From: DT-110 sp964342305
Lineage (GTDB): Bacteria; Bacteroidota; Bacteroidia; Chitinophagales; Saprospiraceae
DNA: 64,000 nt
NCBI GenBank assembly: GCA_964342305.1
Contig: CAYFGK010000009.1
Location: forward strand, 1 to 64,000
Direction: 5' to 3'
This document shows, piece by piece, positions 8,386-17,609 of the stretch. Position 1 is the first letter of the stretch; each line of letters begins with the position of its first letter. The notes under the pieces are model-generated. The model was not told the origin of the DNA, ran no database searches, and saw only the letters and a list, made by a program, of their open reading frames with translations. Made by a program: the position numbers and the translations under genes.

Positions 8386-9609
8386 ATGAACATGAATCCC
8401 CGTTGGCTCCCCCTCTTTGTCTTATGTTGTTTACCCATTTTTCTCCCGGCTCTTGAACCTGCGGATACGTCGGGTTATGTACGTATCCAGGCCCAACGCG
8501 GCGATGGTATTTACGCACTGCTACGTAGATACGAATTGGATAAGCACCGCTGTAATTTTGACCAGTTTTACTCGCTGAATGAGCTGAAACAGAATGCATC
8601 TCTGGTCCAGGGAAAAACGTACCTGCTACCCATCTATCGCTACACGTTCAATGGTCGTACCATTCGATCAACCATCGGCGTCGACGACTGGGACCTGGCG
8701 GTAACCATACAAACCTATAACGAGCGCATGTACGAACAGGGCCTGCGCCCGGATGATTTCCGGAACGATCTCAAGCTGTGGGTGCCCTACCATTTGCTGA
8801 AGTGTGGCGACTCTGACCTGGAGATAGAACCACCCCAGCCCATTGCTGACCCCGACTTTGAAGATTCCTCCAATCCCTCCGGCCGGATCTTCCCCATCTT
8901 TGGTTCCCGCTACGCCAAAACCCCCAAACTATCGGACCGGCTGGCTGGCCGTATTTTCTACATTGTCGCCGGGCACGGTGGACCCGACCCCGGAGCTATT
9001 GGCAAACGCAGTAATAACATCCTGTGTGAAGATGAGTACGCCTACGATGTGGCTCTTCGCTTATGCCGAAAGCTGATTGAACACGGTGCCACGGCTTACA
9101 TGATCGTGCGCGATGAAAACGATGGCATTCGCAGCGGCCATCACCTCACTTGCGATGAAGACGAAATCGTTTGGGGTGGCCCAGCTATCCCGCGCTCCCA
9201 GAAAGGACGGTTATTTCAACGGTCGGATATCATTAATGCGCTGTACGAAAAAAACCGGTCTCTTGGCTTTACCGATCAAACCACTATCGTCATCCACGTG
9301 GATTCGAGGACGCGCAAAGAGCGCACCGATCTGTTCTTTTACTACCAATACGGACAACAGGCCAGCAAGGATCTAGCCGGCAGGTTACACAGCGTTATGA
9401 AAAATAAATACGCACAATACCGTGCTAATGGCCAGTACCACGGCACAGTCAGCACCCGCGACCTCCATATGCTGCGCGAAGTGAGTCCTACCACCGTTTA
9501 TATTGAACTGGCCAACATCCGCAATGCCAGCGACCAGCAACGAATTGTGCTCGAAACCAACCGCCAGGCACTGGCAAACTGGCTCTACGAAGGATTGGTG
9601 TCCAAGTGA
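8386..9609 (+). CDS. N-acetylmuramoyl-L-alanine amidase with LysM-like N-terminal domain
   Basis: Cleaves the amide between muramic acid and the peptide stem of peptidoglycan. I take ATG 8386 (or 8392) because a signal peptide (WLPLFVLCCLPIFLPAL) follows; the longer frame from 8314 adds an implausible charged leader. A LysM-like segment (GDGIYALLRRYEL) precedes an Amidase_3 domain with zinc ligands in VAGHGGPDPGAIG (His), CEDEYAYDVA (Glu) and VIHVDS (His), and a catalytic Glu in VYIELANIRN. The usual SLHAN and EIGFMSN forms are altered here but the key residues remain. Its last 25 bp overlap the convergent GH3-like gene. Confidence 0.9.
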   Translation: MNMNPRWLPLFVLCCLPIFLPALEPADTSGYVRIQAQRGDGIYALLRRYELDKHRCNFDQFYSLNELKQNASLVQGKTYLLPIYRYTFNGRTIRSTIGVDDWDLAVTIQTYNERMYEQGLRPDDFRNDLKLWVPYHLLKCGDSDLEIEPPQPIADPDFEDSSNPSGRIFPIFGSRYAKTPKLSDRLAGRIFYIVAGHGGPDPGAIGKRSNNILCEDEYAYDVALRLCRKLIEHGATAYMIVRDENDGIRSGHHLTCDEDEIVWGGPAIPRSQKGRLFQRSDIINALYEKNRSLGFTDQTTIVIHVDSRTRKERTDLFFYYQYGQQASKDLAGRLHSVMKNKYAQYRANGQYHGTVSTRDLHMLREVSPTTVYIELANIRNASDQQRIVLETNRQALANWLYEGLVSK

Positions 9610-12494
9610 CTCAACAAACCTTCACTATTCAATTCATTGGGATAGGGTAAGTCTGGCCAGGACGGATCGTAGGTGTCCAGGGCATCGTAAACCACATTGT
9701 GGATACGGGCGCGTACACCACTGTAAATCAACTGTTTGTTTTCTGAACTCGGGTGAACCCGGTTCGAAAGAAAAACAAAAACAAGGTCCGTATCCGGATC
9801 CACCCACACACAGGTCCCCGTAAAACCGGTGTGCCCAAAGGTATTTTCCGATACATCAGAAGAACGTGCACTGCGGTTGGTACGATGGGGTTTATCAAAG
9901 CCCAGGCCCCGGTGATTACCGTATTTAGCAGTTGTGAATTGGGCGACCGTCTCGGGTTGCAGGTACTGAACCCCGCCGTAATTCCCTCCATTGAGAAACA
10001 TCTGCATGAGACTTGCCAGATCTTCCGCATTACCGAACAGACCTGCATGGCCGGCGACGCCCCCAAGCAGGCTCGCAGCCGGGTCGTGCACGTACCCGTG
10101 CAGAAGCTGGCCCCGCCATTCCCGGTCCCGCTCGGTGGGAACGATCTGTGATTTATCAAATTTATCCAGTGGCCGGTACAGGAGGTGCTCCAATCCCATC
10201 GGTTGGTACACCTGCTCGTAAACCCATTGATTAATGGGCTGTCCGGTCACTTCTTCCAGCATCAATTGAAGCAGGACAAAATTCACATCACTATACAGGT
10301 AACGACGGTTGTTGTAGAGGCGCACATCGTTAAGATCCATCCGCAAACTATCGATGTAATTGGCTGCGAAGAACATATCACTGGCTACCGGAATCGAATG
10401 TACCTCTGATGATTCAGAACAAAAATAGGGGTTGCAAGTCTTATGTTGCTGGTCCCAGCGACGCATGTAGTTCATTATGGGCACATTAGCCTGGATTCCC
10501 GATCGGTGAGTCAGCAAACGCTCGGTGGTAATATGGGCAATGTTCCCTTTGCTAAGGTCGGGAAGGTATTTCCGTATCCGATCATCGAGACCAATCAACC
10601 CCTCTTCGTAGGCTTTCATGAAACCCAGGGTAGTAGCCGCAACTTTAGTAACCGATGCCAGGTCGTAGAGGTGTTCGGTAGACACCGGGGCCCCTCCATA
10701 GGTATGCTCCCCAAAAGCTTTATGGTAGAAAATGCGACCGTGGCGTGCTACCAGGACCTGGCATCCGGGCATGGCTTTTTCCCGGATAGCCCGGTTTACA
10801 ATAGCATCAATGGTCAGTAGTTTTTCGCCCGCAAAGCCAACGAATTCAGGACGGCTATACCCCAGACGCACCGTCGGGTAGCTAAGTCCTGCTCCCACCG
10901 GCATCTGGCCATTTATCGCCATCGGCAGCCGGCCCCTGGTACCGAGGGCACCTACCACCATTTCGGCCAGAGCCTTTTCCACGTGACGGGCCCGGCGTGG
11001 CGCCTGTAATACGGTTAGTCCCGTGGTATCCACCCCCGCAAGAGCTTCCGGATGCCCCATATTTATGAGTATTCCCGACCTGGCAGCTAATTTTTGCAGG
11101 AAGGTAGTATCGCGCGGGTAGCGAATATAATTGCCGTCGATAAGGACGATGGGGCGACTCCCCCTGGAGGTTTTCACCTTAAATCCTGCCTCCGGACTAA
11201 AGGTCCCGTGCTGATAGGAAGGCTTAATATATTCCTCCAGGGTATTTTTAAAATGAACCGCCGGTTGGGCACAGTAATCGATTATGTCCACCCTGGGACT
11301 GTTGGCCTGAGTCTCAAGCAGGGGCCATGATCCCCAACCATTATGGACCAGAACGATGCGATCCAGATCCAGTTTTTCCTGAAATAGCCGCCAGCTATCG
11401 CCATTAAAGTGTTCTTCCAATTCATCGGCCTTCAGGAAGGATGGCTCCTCTTCGTGTTGAATACGGGGGACCAGCGATGCTTGTATGCGGGTCGTAGTAC
11501 GGTCACGGATTGACTCTTTTTCCAGCCCGTGGTGCATCCAGTATTTGGCCTGTAATACCCGGCGGACGCGATCATCCACATCCTCCTGCAGAATGGCTCC
11601 ATTCTGCACCAGGGATACGAGTTGGTGATGAATACGATCGGGTTGTCCCCGAACCCAGAATTGGTCAACGCCCTGCCGCCACTGGCACAATAAATCGGCA
11701 TAAGCATCGACCTTGGCCCAGATCAACCCATGGTAATCCAGGTGATCCGACAAATATGACTGGAAGTGCCCATCTTGTGTACCGCAGGCTTCAAAAATAT
11801 CAGGAGCAGCAGTTAATCCCCCCATACCCGCCATGACCATGGCCTTGGGACGCTGCAAAAAACTGGCTTGCAACAATACGGTATCCGATAATTGAGGGTA
11901 GTAATCATCAAAAGATTCCGTTGCGCTGATAATGTGGTATTCACTCAGTTTAGGACTTCGGCCGGCACTCCAATCGACCCCTTTGGGTTTGTATTTCACC
12001 TGTAAACCAAAGCTCAGGTTGACTCCCAGATGGTAAGCCTGACGAGCGTACAGCCTTTGTAAATGCGTCACCAGGGAATCCTCGATACCCAGCCAGGAGG
12101 TTCCGGGATCCCAGCCGGCAAACTGTTCGTTCTGAACAGCCCGGGCCCGCGAGGCAATAAATAAGGGGATATCAGCATTGGACCGTAAGGTATCGGACAG
12201 TTCCAGGAAATGGGATAAGGTAAGGCCTTGCGGCAAAAAACCACCCACGTAGTTTTTTCGGGTCCAGTGGGTCAGCATGGTATCCGGTATGGAGTCACCG
12301 GCCATCCATTCCATAAAAATGAGCTGGCCCATTTTCTCCTCCAGGGTCATCGACCGGAGCAGGGAATCCACCCAGACGGGTGGCTCCTCCTGTAGGTAGG
12401 AAATCCAACGTGCGTGTTCGGGGGCCTTTTCCCGTTGACAGCTGCTATGGGCAAACCACAGCACCATCAGGCTGAACCAGAGAATCCGCTTCAT
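9585..12494 (-). CDS. GH3-like domain fused to a serine beta-lactamase/transpeptidase-like domain
   Basis: 969 residues, lipoprotein-like signal (FAHSSC). The first ~350 residues match the glycoside hydrolase family 3 N-terminal fold (SMTLEEKMGQLIFMEW), known as beta-N-acetylglucosaminidase, but the usual KHFPGHG motif is missing and the catalytic Asp region reads LIWAKVDAYADLL, so this half looks inactive. A GH3 C-terminal-like segment follows (about 370-530). The C-terminal beta-lactamase fold has SVTK (Ser614, Lys617), YSD (734-736) and HTGFTG. The fusion type is common in Bacteroidota and is thought to act on cell-wall fragments. Which half works here must be tested. Confidence 0.88.
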   Translation of the reverse strand: MKRILWFSLMVLWFAHSSCQREKAPEHARWISYLQEEPPVWVDSLLRSMTLEEKMGQLIFMEWMAGDSIPDTMLTHWTRKNYVGGFLPQGLTLSHFLELSDTLRSNADIPLFIASRARAVQNEQFAGWDPGTSWLGIEDSLVTHLQRLYARQAYHLGVNLSFGLQVKYKPKGVDWSAGRSPKLSEYHIISATESFDDYYPQLSDTVLLQASFLQRPKAMVMAGMGGLTAAPDIFEACGTQDGHFQSYLSDHLDYHGLIWAKVDAYADLLCQWRQGVDQFWVRGQPDRIHHQLVSLVQNGAILQEDVDDRVRRVLQAKYWMHHGLEKESIRDRTTTRIQASLVPRIQHEEEPSFLKADELEEHFNGDSWRLFQEKLDLDRIVLVHNGWGSWPLLETQANSPRVDIIDYCAQPAVHFKNTLEEYIKPSYQHGTFSPEAGFKVKTSRGSRPIVLIDGNYIRYPRDTTFLQKLAARSGILINMGHPEALAGVDTTGLTVLQAPRRARHVEKALAEMVVGALGTRGRLPMAINGQMPVGAGLSYPTVRLGYSRPEFVGFAGEKLLTIDAIVNRAIREKAMPGCQVLVARHGRIFYHKAFGEHTYGGAPVSTEHLYDLASVTKVAATTLGFMKAYEEGLIGLDDRIRKYLPDLSKGNIAHITTERLLTHRSGIQANVPIMNYMRRWDQQHKTCNPYFCSESSEVHSIPVASDMFFAANYIDSLRMDLNDVRLYNNRRYLYSDVNFVLLQLMLEEVTGQPINQWVYEQVYQPMGLEHLLYRPLDKFDKSQIVPTERDREWRGQLLHGYVHDPAASLLGGVAGHAGLFGNAEDLASLMQMFLNGGNYGGVQYLQPETVAQFTTAKYGNHRGLGFDKPHRTNRSARSSDVSENTFGHTGFTGTCVWVDPDTDLVFVFLSNRVHPSSENKQLIYSGVRARIHNVVYDALDTYDPSWPDLPYPNELNSEGLLSHLDTNPS

Positions 12495-12535
12495 CGTATA
12501 AAATGTTCATGGGTGACCATCCGTCAATTGGGGTT

Positions 12536-13171
12536 CTAGGTACTGGATGGAAATATTTGTTGAAAAAAATAACTTTTTCCAGCCTGGACATCATCGTATG
12601 TCCAAAGCTCTCCTTCGGAATGTTCAAAGTAATAGCTGAGCAGGGCAAAATCTCCTGCGCAATTCCAATTGTGTATCAGTACCAGGCCAATAACGATCCA
12701 CTGGACCGGAGGCAGAACAAGGGGCAGGATAAAGATGCCTGCAAAAAAGACAACCCAGAAAGGGGTTAGTGCGACGAAATGAAAGCGGCGTCTGCCCAGC
12801 ACACACCGGTCAGCTACTGCGTAGAAATACAATTTTCGGAAACTTCCCCCGAATCGTATGTTCCGTGCGCCAACCAACAGATACGCCAAAGCGTGAATAC
12901 CTTCGTGGACCAGGATCAGCACACTCATACTCAGAGCTACCCCGACAAAGAAATATAAAATCATTTGCCCGGGCCCCAGAATACCGTGGTATAGCTGCCA
13001 GCCGCCAAATATCAGAATGCCCAACGTACACAACCAGTTGAAAGTGCTAAAAGACCGGACTACCTGATTGCGGCGACCTAACTCCTGTTGCAGGAACGGC
13101 ATCATCCGTTCGTGCTCCAGCTCGAGGATCAACTCGTACGTTGGATCTTCGTGTAGGTCTTCGATGCGCAT
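12536..13171 (-). CDS. DUF3267 family putative zinc metallopeptidase, membrane
   Basis: 211 residues with about four membrane segments. The zincin motif HEGIH (89-93) sits in a membrane helix (SVLILVHEGIHALAYLLVG) and a later NCAGDFA supplies a possible third ligand, Asp174, near a membrane segment. This arrangement resembles DUF3267/site-2-type peptidases. The substrate is unknown. It lies 41 bp upstream of the GH3-like/beta-lactamase gene on the same strand and probably shares its transcript. Confidence 0.85.
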   Translation of the reverse strand: MRIEDLHEDPTYELILELEHERMMPFLQQELGRRNQVVRSFSTFNWLCTLGILIFGGWQLYHGILGPGQMILYFFVGVALSMSVLILVHEGIHALAYLLVGARNIRFGGSFRKLYFYAVADRCVLGRRRFHFVALTPFWVVFFAGIFILPLVLPPVQWIVIGLVLIHNWNCAGDFALLSYYFEHSEGELWTYDDVQAGKSYFFQQIFPSST

Positions 13172-13284
13172 GCTTTATTATGTTTACGCACTAACGCCAT
13201 TGCGAGTTTCGGTGCTTCAGATCATTTATTATCGTGCGGAAAAAAAATGTGTTAATCACCTCCTATGGCAATTTTATTTCCTTT

Positions 13285-13385
13285 TCTGACAATTTTTGAG
13301 GGAAATGCTTTCGCAAAAAGAAGTACGATCAATGAGAACAGGGCTTTACGCAAAAGCATTTGTCCAGGGCGTGAAAATTGTCAGA
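13285..13385. other. Nested long hairpin in the 13172-13585 gap (candidate structured RNA or MITE)
   Basis: The outer arms TCTGACAATTTT (13285-13296) and AAAATTGTCAGA (13374-13385) are perfect 12-bp complements. Inner arms AAATGCTTTCGC (13303-13314) and GCAAAAGCATTT (13350-13361) pair with one mismatch. The loop is 35 bases. No coding frame here looks real. The rest of the gap shows nothing further. Confidence 0.6.
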
Positions 13386-13585
13386 GAACTTTTACCACAT
13401 TTTATAACCAATTTTTCGGTGCATTCAGTTTCAATACCCTGTGAAATTATTGGAATATTAACAGAATTCGTCGGCAAGCTTACCCTGGTCCTCCACCTGA
13501 TGGTCTGGCTTTAATCCTAAGTTGTACCAGGATTGCCCGGATCCCTCCACGAAACGCTATTCCAACCCGCCCATTTAGCACCGCA

Positions 13586-16500
13586 TCACGCTCCATAAAC
13601 TTCTTTATCGAGATTGAACAGGTGGGAAGCTACCCGGCGGGCCTCTTCTTCCGGATTGCGCCACCATCGAAGAGACCAAAGCGGAATGACTTTTATCCCC
13701 AACTCAGCCAACCGGTCGCGTTCGGCAAGTTCCCAAAGGGCATTGGGGTCGCCATCCTGGGCTAATAGTCCTTCGGGAACCAACCAATACGTCCATCCCT
13801 GCTGTTCGCTGGGCTCCACCGAAAGTGGCCAGCTACCGGGCGACGGTTCAGGCTCGAAGCGCATCCGTTCTTTGCCGAAAAAAGGAGTCAACCGCTCACC
13901 AACCTCTTGCAGGAATTGCGAATGCCTGACCGGGGCCGGTGGTTCTGGCTCCTGATGTGCCTTCATGGAGAACGTGAATTCATGTCCATCCCGCCCATCA
14001 GACCGCAAGCACACTAATTTCAGAAACCGGGCCATCAGGTAGGTGCCTCGTTGTGCCGGCTGGTCCAGCATTTGGTCAATATATAAGGCGGGGATCGAGG
14101 AAAAAACAGATACGTGGTGGCTGGCAGCAGAAAGTAACTCATACACCTGTCGTTGCCCGGCGGGGGTATTCCAGCGACCATAGTGCTTGCTCAGGGTGCC
14201 CTGTACATCCACAATGCCAAAAGTCGGTGAAAAAAGCAGGGTATGAAAACGGTGTCCTGATAGTTCGTCTATGGCCATGATTGTCAGTCCGTTTCGCTCC
14301 AATTGTCTGATCAGGACATCCGAATCGTCATTCGCTTTCCTAACCTGCACGATCATCCGCGCCAGCAGATTACGCTGGCCGACCGTGCCCGTAATAATAC
14401 CCACCTTGGGATAGGTACGCTGAAACGTCTTTTGAATTCGATTGAGTGCGTGGACTACGGCTTCCGCTTCGGCGGAATTCGTTTGGGATGTTTCATCGTA
14501 ACGACCGTCGATCTGTTCCCAGTGGTGGGTGGTGTTGTCCTCCACAAATGGGGCAAAGTGATATCCCTTCCGTAATTGATCGGGGTTAGCCGGGAAAAAG
14601 TGGTACATCCTGCGAAACCTGGTCTGCGGATAGCCCCGATCCAGAGCGGCTTCTAACAGATCGTTTTTCTGATCCTCCAGTCCGTACTGTTCGTCACCGG
14701 TGAGGACCACCCTCCGGGCAAGCCGCCCGAGGTGACTCCCGAGATGAGCATCGATATATTGACTTCCGTCAAAAACCAGCAGGTCAAAAACAGGTCCCCG
14801 GTCCACGGAAAAGGCGTTTCGGGCGGCTAACGAAGTGGCGAACAGGGCGGGAATCATCTCCGAAACAGTCTCTGCGGTTGCAAGGTCCATGGGAACCGGC
14901 AGGTTTTGGGGTTCGGCGACCGGCACAAATAATCGCTGGTAAAGTCCTTTCTGTTTACGTCGTAAGCCCGACAGGAAGTCAAAACGACGTACGCCCCTGA
15001 CGAAGGAAACCCGGGCGGAAAGTGATGACCGGAGTTGTTGCCACCATTGGCGTTGCTCTGTGGTCAGAAAAGCCTGTTCCGGGATCCGTTCACCGTGATG
15101 CTCGTGTAGCACCTGATCGAGGTACCAACTACTGAAGGAGGCTTCCCAGTCGGTGGCCTTTACACGGACCATTGTTTCCAAAATCGCCCGTCCCCCGGCC
15201 GATTGGTGCAGCCAAAAATGCCGCCAGGCAAAAAAGGCTTCGAAATCCCGCAAACTCAGTTGCAGGTGGTCGAGTAATCCAAGGACCTGCTCGATGAACT
15301 GCTGCTGCCCATCGAGGGTAATTGCCTGATTCGCCGGGGTTTTACTCAACAGCGCTGATTCGCGCAACTCCTCGAGCAATGTCGTTAGTTTCTGCTGGAG
15401 ATGCTGAGCATCGGTCGACCAATTCAATTTGGGATGCGATCGGGTGACCGAAACGCTGTTCTTCAAAGGGGCGATCCGGTCAGCATGGCCTTGATTCCAT
15501 TGATCAAGTGCTTCCTGATAGTCTTCCAGTTCCCGGGAAAGTGCACGCATATTTCGAGTATCCACCTCCCCGGAAAAAGTATAGGGCATCAAATCTTCTA
15601 ATTGATGAGCGGCTATCAATCGGCGGTATTTTTCACGGACCTGTTCGCGTAACCGAACAATGGATCGCACCCGGCCCGACATCCATTCGTAGAGTTTGAG
15701 CGACAAATTAGAGGTGAGCATGAAATCGTCTCCGTATTGCCCTTCCCCCTCCTCCAGGTCAGCAAAGATCCCTTCCAGATGCTGTCGCATGCGCCGGAAA
15801 TAATCATCGTACAGTTCACGAAGCCCGTCGGTATACCGATTCAGACTAAGGATAAATGCGTGTTGAAGTTTACTGAATTCGCCAATGAATCGATCGAGTT
15901 CACGACTCAGGAAATCGTGGGCTTCCTGTCGGCTCAAAGTAAGGAACAACCGATCCTGTACCGCATTCAGAGGATGCTGCAGCGTGCCTAGTTTTTCGAA
16001 TAATGCTTGTCCGGTTGCCGCGGCCTGGCCCAGTTCTTCGAATTCGTCCATCGTCAAGGCGATGGGATGCCTGCGCAAAGCATCGGCCAGTAATTCCCGG
16101 CCAGCCTTGCGGCTGCTTTTCAGGAACAATCCCACGGTATCGGTCCAGTCAAAGCTGCCGAAACAAGCTTCGCGCACTGCTGTGGAGCGTTTCTGAAAGC
16201 TTTCTTCCAAACGGTGGTAGGCACGGATCGTGCGCTCGTACGTCATTTTATCGAAGGGAATAGGGGTTCCCTGTTGTTTGGCCAACAGGTACAATAACTG
16301 TTGTAACTGGAGGCCATCCTCATCCATTCGCCGCAAAGCAAACCCCATTCCCGACAGGCCCAATGCCTCCATTCGGTTTTGCAGGTAGGGAATGGTGGGA
16401 GGTCGATCAGACACCACCAATACGCGTTGCCCGCTGGCTAAAGCCTGAATGACCAGGGCTTCAATAAAATACTTCACTCCGGTACCCGAGGGAGCTCTGA

Positions 16501-17284
16501 CCACACTCACCGGCAGGTTCTGGCTTTTGGCGAAAGCCTCCTGCTGATTTGGATCCAATATCTGATGCGGCGGAATGGCGGGAGTCTCCGGAGAACGGAT
16601 CTGATCGGGCCACCCCGTCCAGTCGGCCTGACGTGTAAATAATTGGGCCGGGTGCGGAAAAACGCCGAGCAAAGCCGACCAGGCAAGTTGCGCCCCTTGT
16701 TCCTCCCGGAGGTCGGGCAAGGGCCCGAAACGAGCAGTTTGTTCGGCGTTCTTCTCGAGGAACTGCAACAGCATCCTGACCCGGTCAGCGCCGCCATCAG
16801 GCAACTTTTCGGCTGGGAAAAATGTTTTCAAAAAGGGTTCTATAAACGGATTGATGAGTGGGCCGTCGGGTTTATTTCGATCCAGCAGCCACCGCTGGCT
16901 CTGGTAAGGGTCGGGACGCAGTCTAACCCGCCAAAGAAATAAGGGGGCTGCGTACGAACCGTCGGTCCGCCGAACCCGCAGCACAGGAAACCCTACCTGG
17001 AGTGGATCCACGAAACGACTTTGGCCGGCATTTACGGATTCCCGGTAAAAGTGCCAGAGTTGCTCATCTTGTGCGTACGATACCTGAAGCGGGAGTGGTT
17101 CAGCCTGTTCGCCCAGAAGGCCCGATAACCAATTGGCCAGCCCCTGTTGGGGGACGGCGTCTTTCAGTGAGTATAGATCGAGCATATTGCCCTCCCCGGG
17201 AAAGGCAGTTAGATAGGGGTTATTTACCCCGGCTACGGTGCCGGCCTCGAAGGGCCAATCGCTCGGTTCCTGACGTTTTTTCAT
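13586..17284 (-). CDS. DNA2/NAM7-like SF1 helicase-related protein with degenerate motifs
   Basis: 1232 residues, intact frame. The N terminus (about 95-150; VGFPVLRVRR, PLFLWRVRL) and overall order match large UpF1/DNA2-like SF1 helicases that end in an MTES_1575/Vsr-like nuclease domain. The Walker A site reads APSGTGVK (264-271), with Val where the catalytic Lys belongs. Walker B reads FDGSQ (838-842), lacking Glu. The region of HYRS reads MYHF (893-896), motif V reads AIDELSGHRF and motif VI reads LSAASHH without Arg. Motif III GDEQYG survives. A coiled helical insert fills 350-780. The C-terminal domain keeps ERDRLAELGIKVIPLWSLRWW but not the nuclease acids. Probably a non-catalytic scaffold; function unknown. 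Confidence 0.8.
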   Translation of the reverse strand: MKKRQEPSDWPFEAGTVAGVNNPYLTAFPGEGNMLDLYSLKDAVPQQGLANWLSGLLGEQAEPLPLQVSYAQDEQLWHFYRESVNAGQSRFVDPLQVGFPVLRVRRTDGSYAAPLFLWRVRLRPDPYQSQRWLLDRNKPDGPLINPFIEPFLKTFFPAEKLPDGGADRVRMLLQFLEKNAEQTARFGPLPDLREEQGAQLAWSALLGVFPHPAQLFTRQADWTGWPDQIRSPETPAIPPHQILDPNQQEAFAKSQNLPVSVVRAPSGTGVKYFIEALVIQALASGQRVLVVSDRPPTIPYLQNRMEALGLSGMGFALRRMDEDGLQLQQLLYLLAKQQGTPIPFDKMTYERTIRAYHRLEESFQKRSTAVREACFGSFDWTDTVGLFLKSSRKAGRELLADALRRHPIALTMDEFEELGQAAATGQALFEKLGTLQHPLNAVQDRLFLTLSRQEAHDFLSRELDRFIGEFSKLQHAFILSLNRYTDGLRELYDDYFRRMRQHLEGIFADLEEGEGQYGDDFMLTSNLSLKLYEWMSGRVRSIVRLREQVREKYRRLIAAHQLEDLMPYTFSGEVDTRNMRALSRELEDYQEALDQWNQGHADRIAPLKNSVSVTRSHPKLNWSTDAQHLQQKLTTLLEELRESALLSKTPANQAITLDGQQQFIEQVLGLLDHLQLSLRDFEAFFAWRHFWLHQSAGGRAILETMVRVKATDWEASFSSWYLDQVLHEHHGERIPEQAFLTTEQRQWWQQLRSSLSARVSFVRGVRRFDFLSGLRRKQKGLYQRLFVPVAEPQNLPVPMDLATAETVSEMIPALFATSLAARNAFSVDRGPVFDLLVFDGSQYIDAHLGSHLGRLARRVVLTGDEQYGLEDQKNDLLEAALDRGYPQTRFRRMYHFFPANPDQLRKGYHFAPFVEDNTTHHWEQIDGRYDETSQTNSAEAEAVVHALNRIQKTFQRTYPKVGIITGTVGQRNLLARMIVQVRKANDDSDVLIRQLERNGLTIMAIDELSGHRFHTLLFSPTFGIVDVQGTLSKHYGRWNTPAGQRQVYELLSAASHHVSVFSSIPALYIDQMLDQPAQRGTYLMARFLKLVCLRSDGRDGHEFTFSMKAHQEPEPPAPVRHSQFLQEVGERLTPFFGKERMRFEPEPSPGSWPLSVEPSEQQGWTYWLVPEGLLAQDGDPNALWELAERDRLAELGIKVIPLWSLRWWRNPEEEARRVASHLFNLDKEVYGA

Positions 17285-17609
17285 AGCGTCGAAAAAAGAA
17301 TAATGGGCTGGATATGGTCAAACACAGGAAAATGGTCCTATCTCAAGATAGGGAATCGACCAGAATTAAAAATAATTAACGGGATTTACCCACCGAAATC
17401 AAGGGGAAACGTCCAGGATTACCCACAAAGGTATGATTACCCGCCTGCCAGATGATGTACTTGTGACATTCTGAATGCTTGAATCCATACTCACCCTGGT
17501 ATTCCACGTTTCAAGACCTTATATTACATAACAGATACTTGAGTTCTGATCCTAGTCCATAATTAAGCTTCGGGCTTTTCAGAACAAACAACCAATAAAA
17601 ATACCCTAA
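17285..17609. other. Divergent intergenic region
   Basis: It separates the helicase-like gene (minus) from the PAS-AraC gene (plus). A short perfect hairpin CCTATCT/AGATAGG lies at 17337-17352, flanked by GGTC and GACC. No gene is supported; promoters of both genes should lie here. Confidence 0.5.

Noticed and set aside
13296..13514. 72-residue + strand frame
   Set aside because: It overlaps the nested hairpin and has no coherent protein character.
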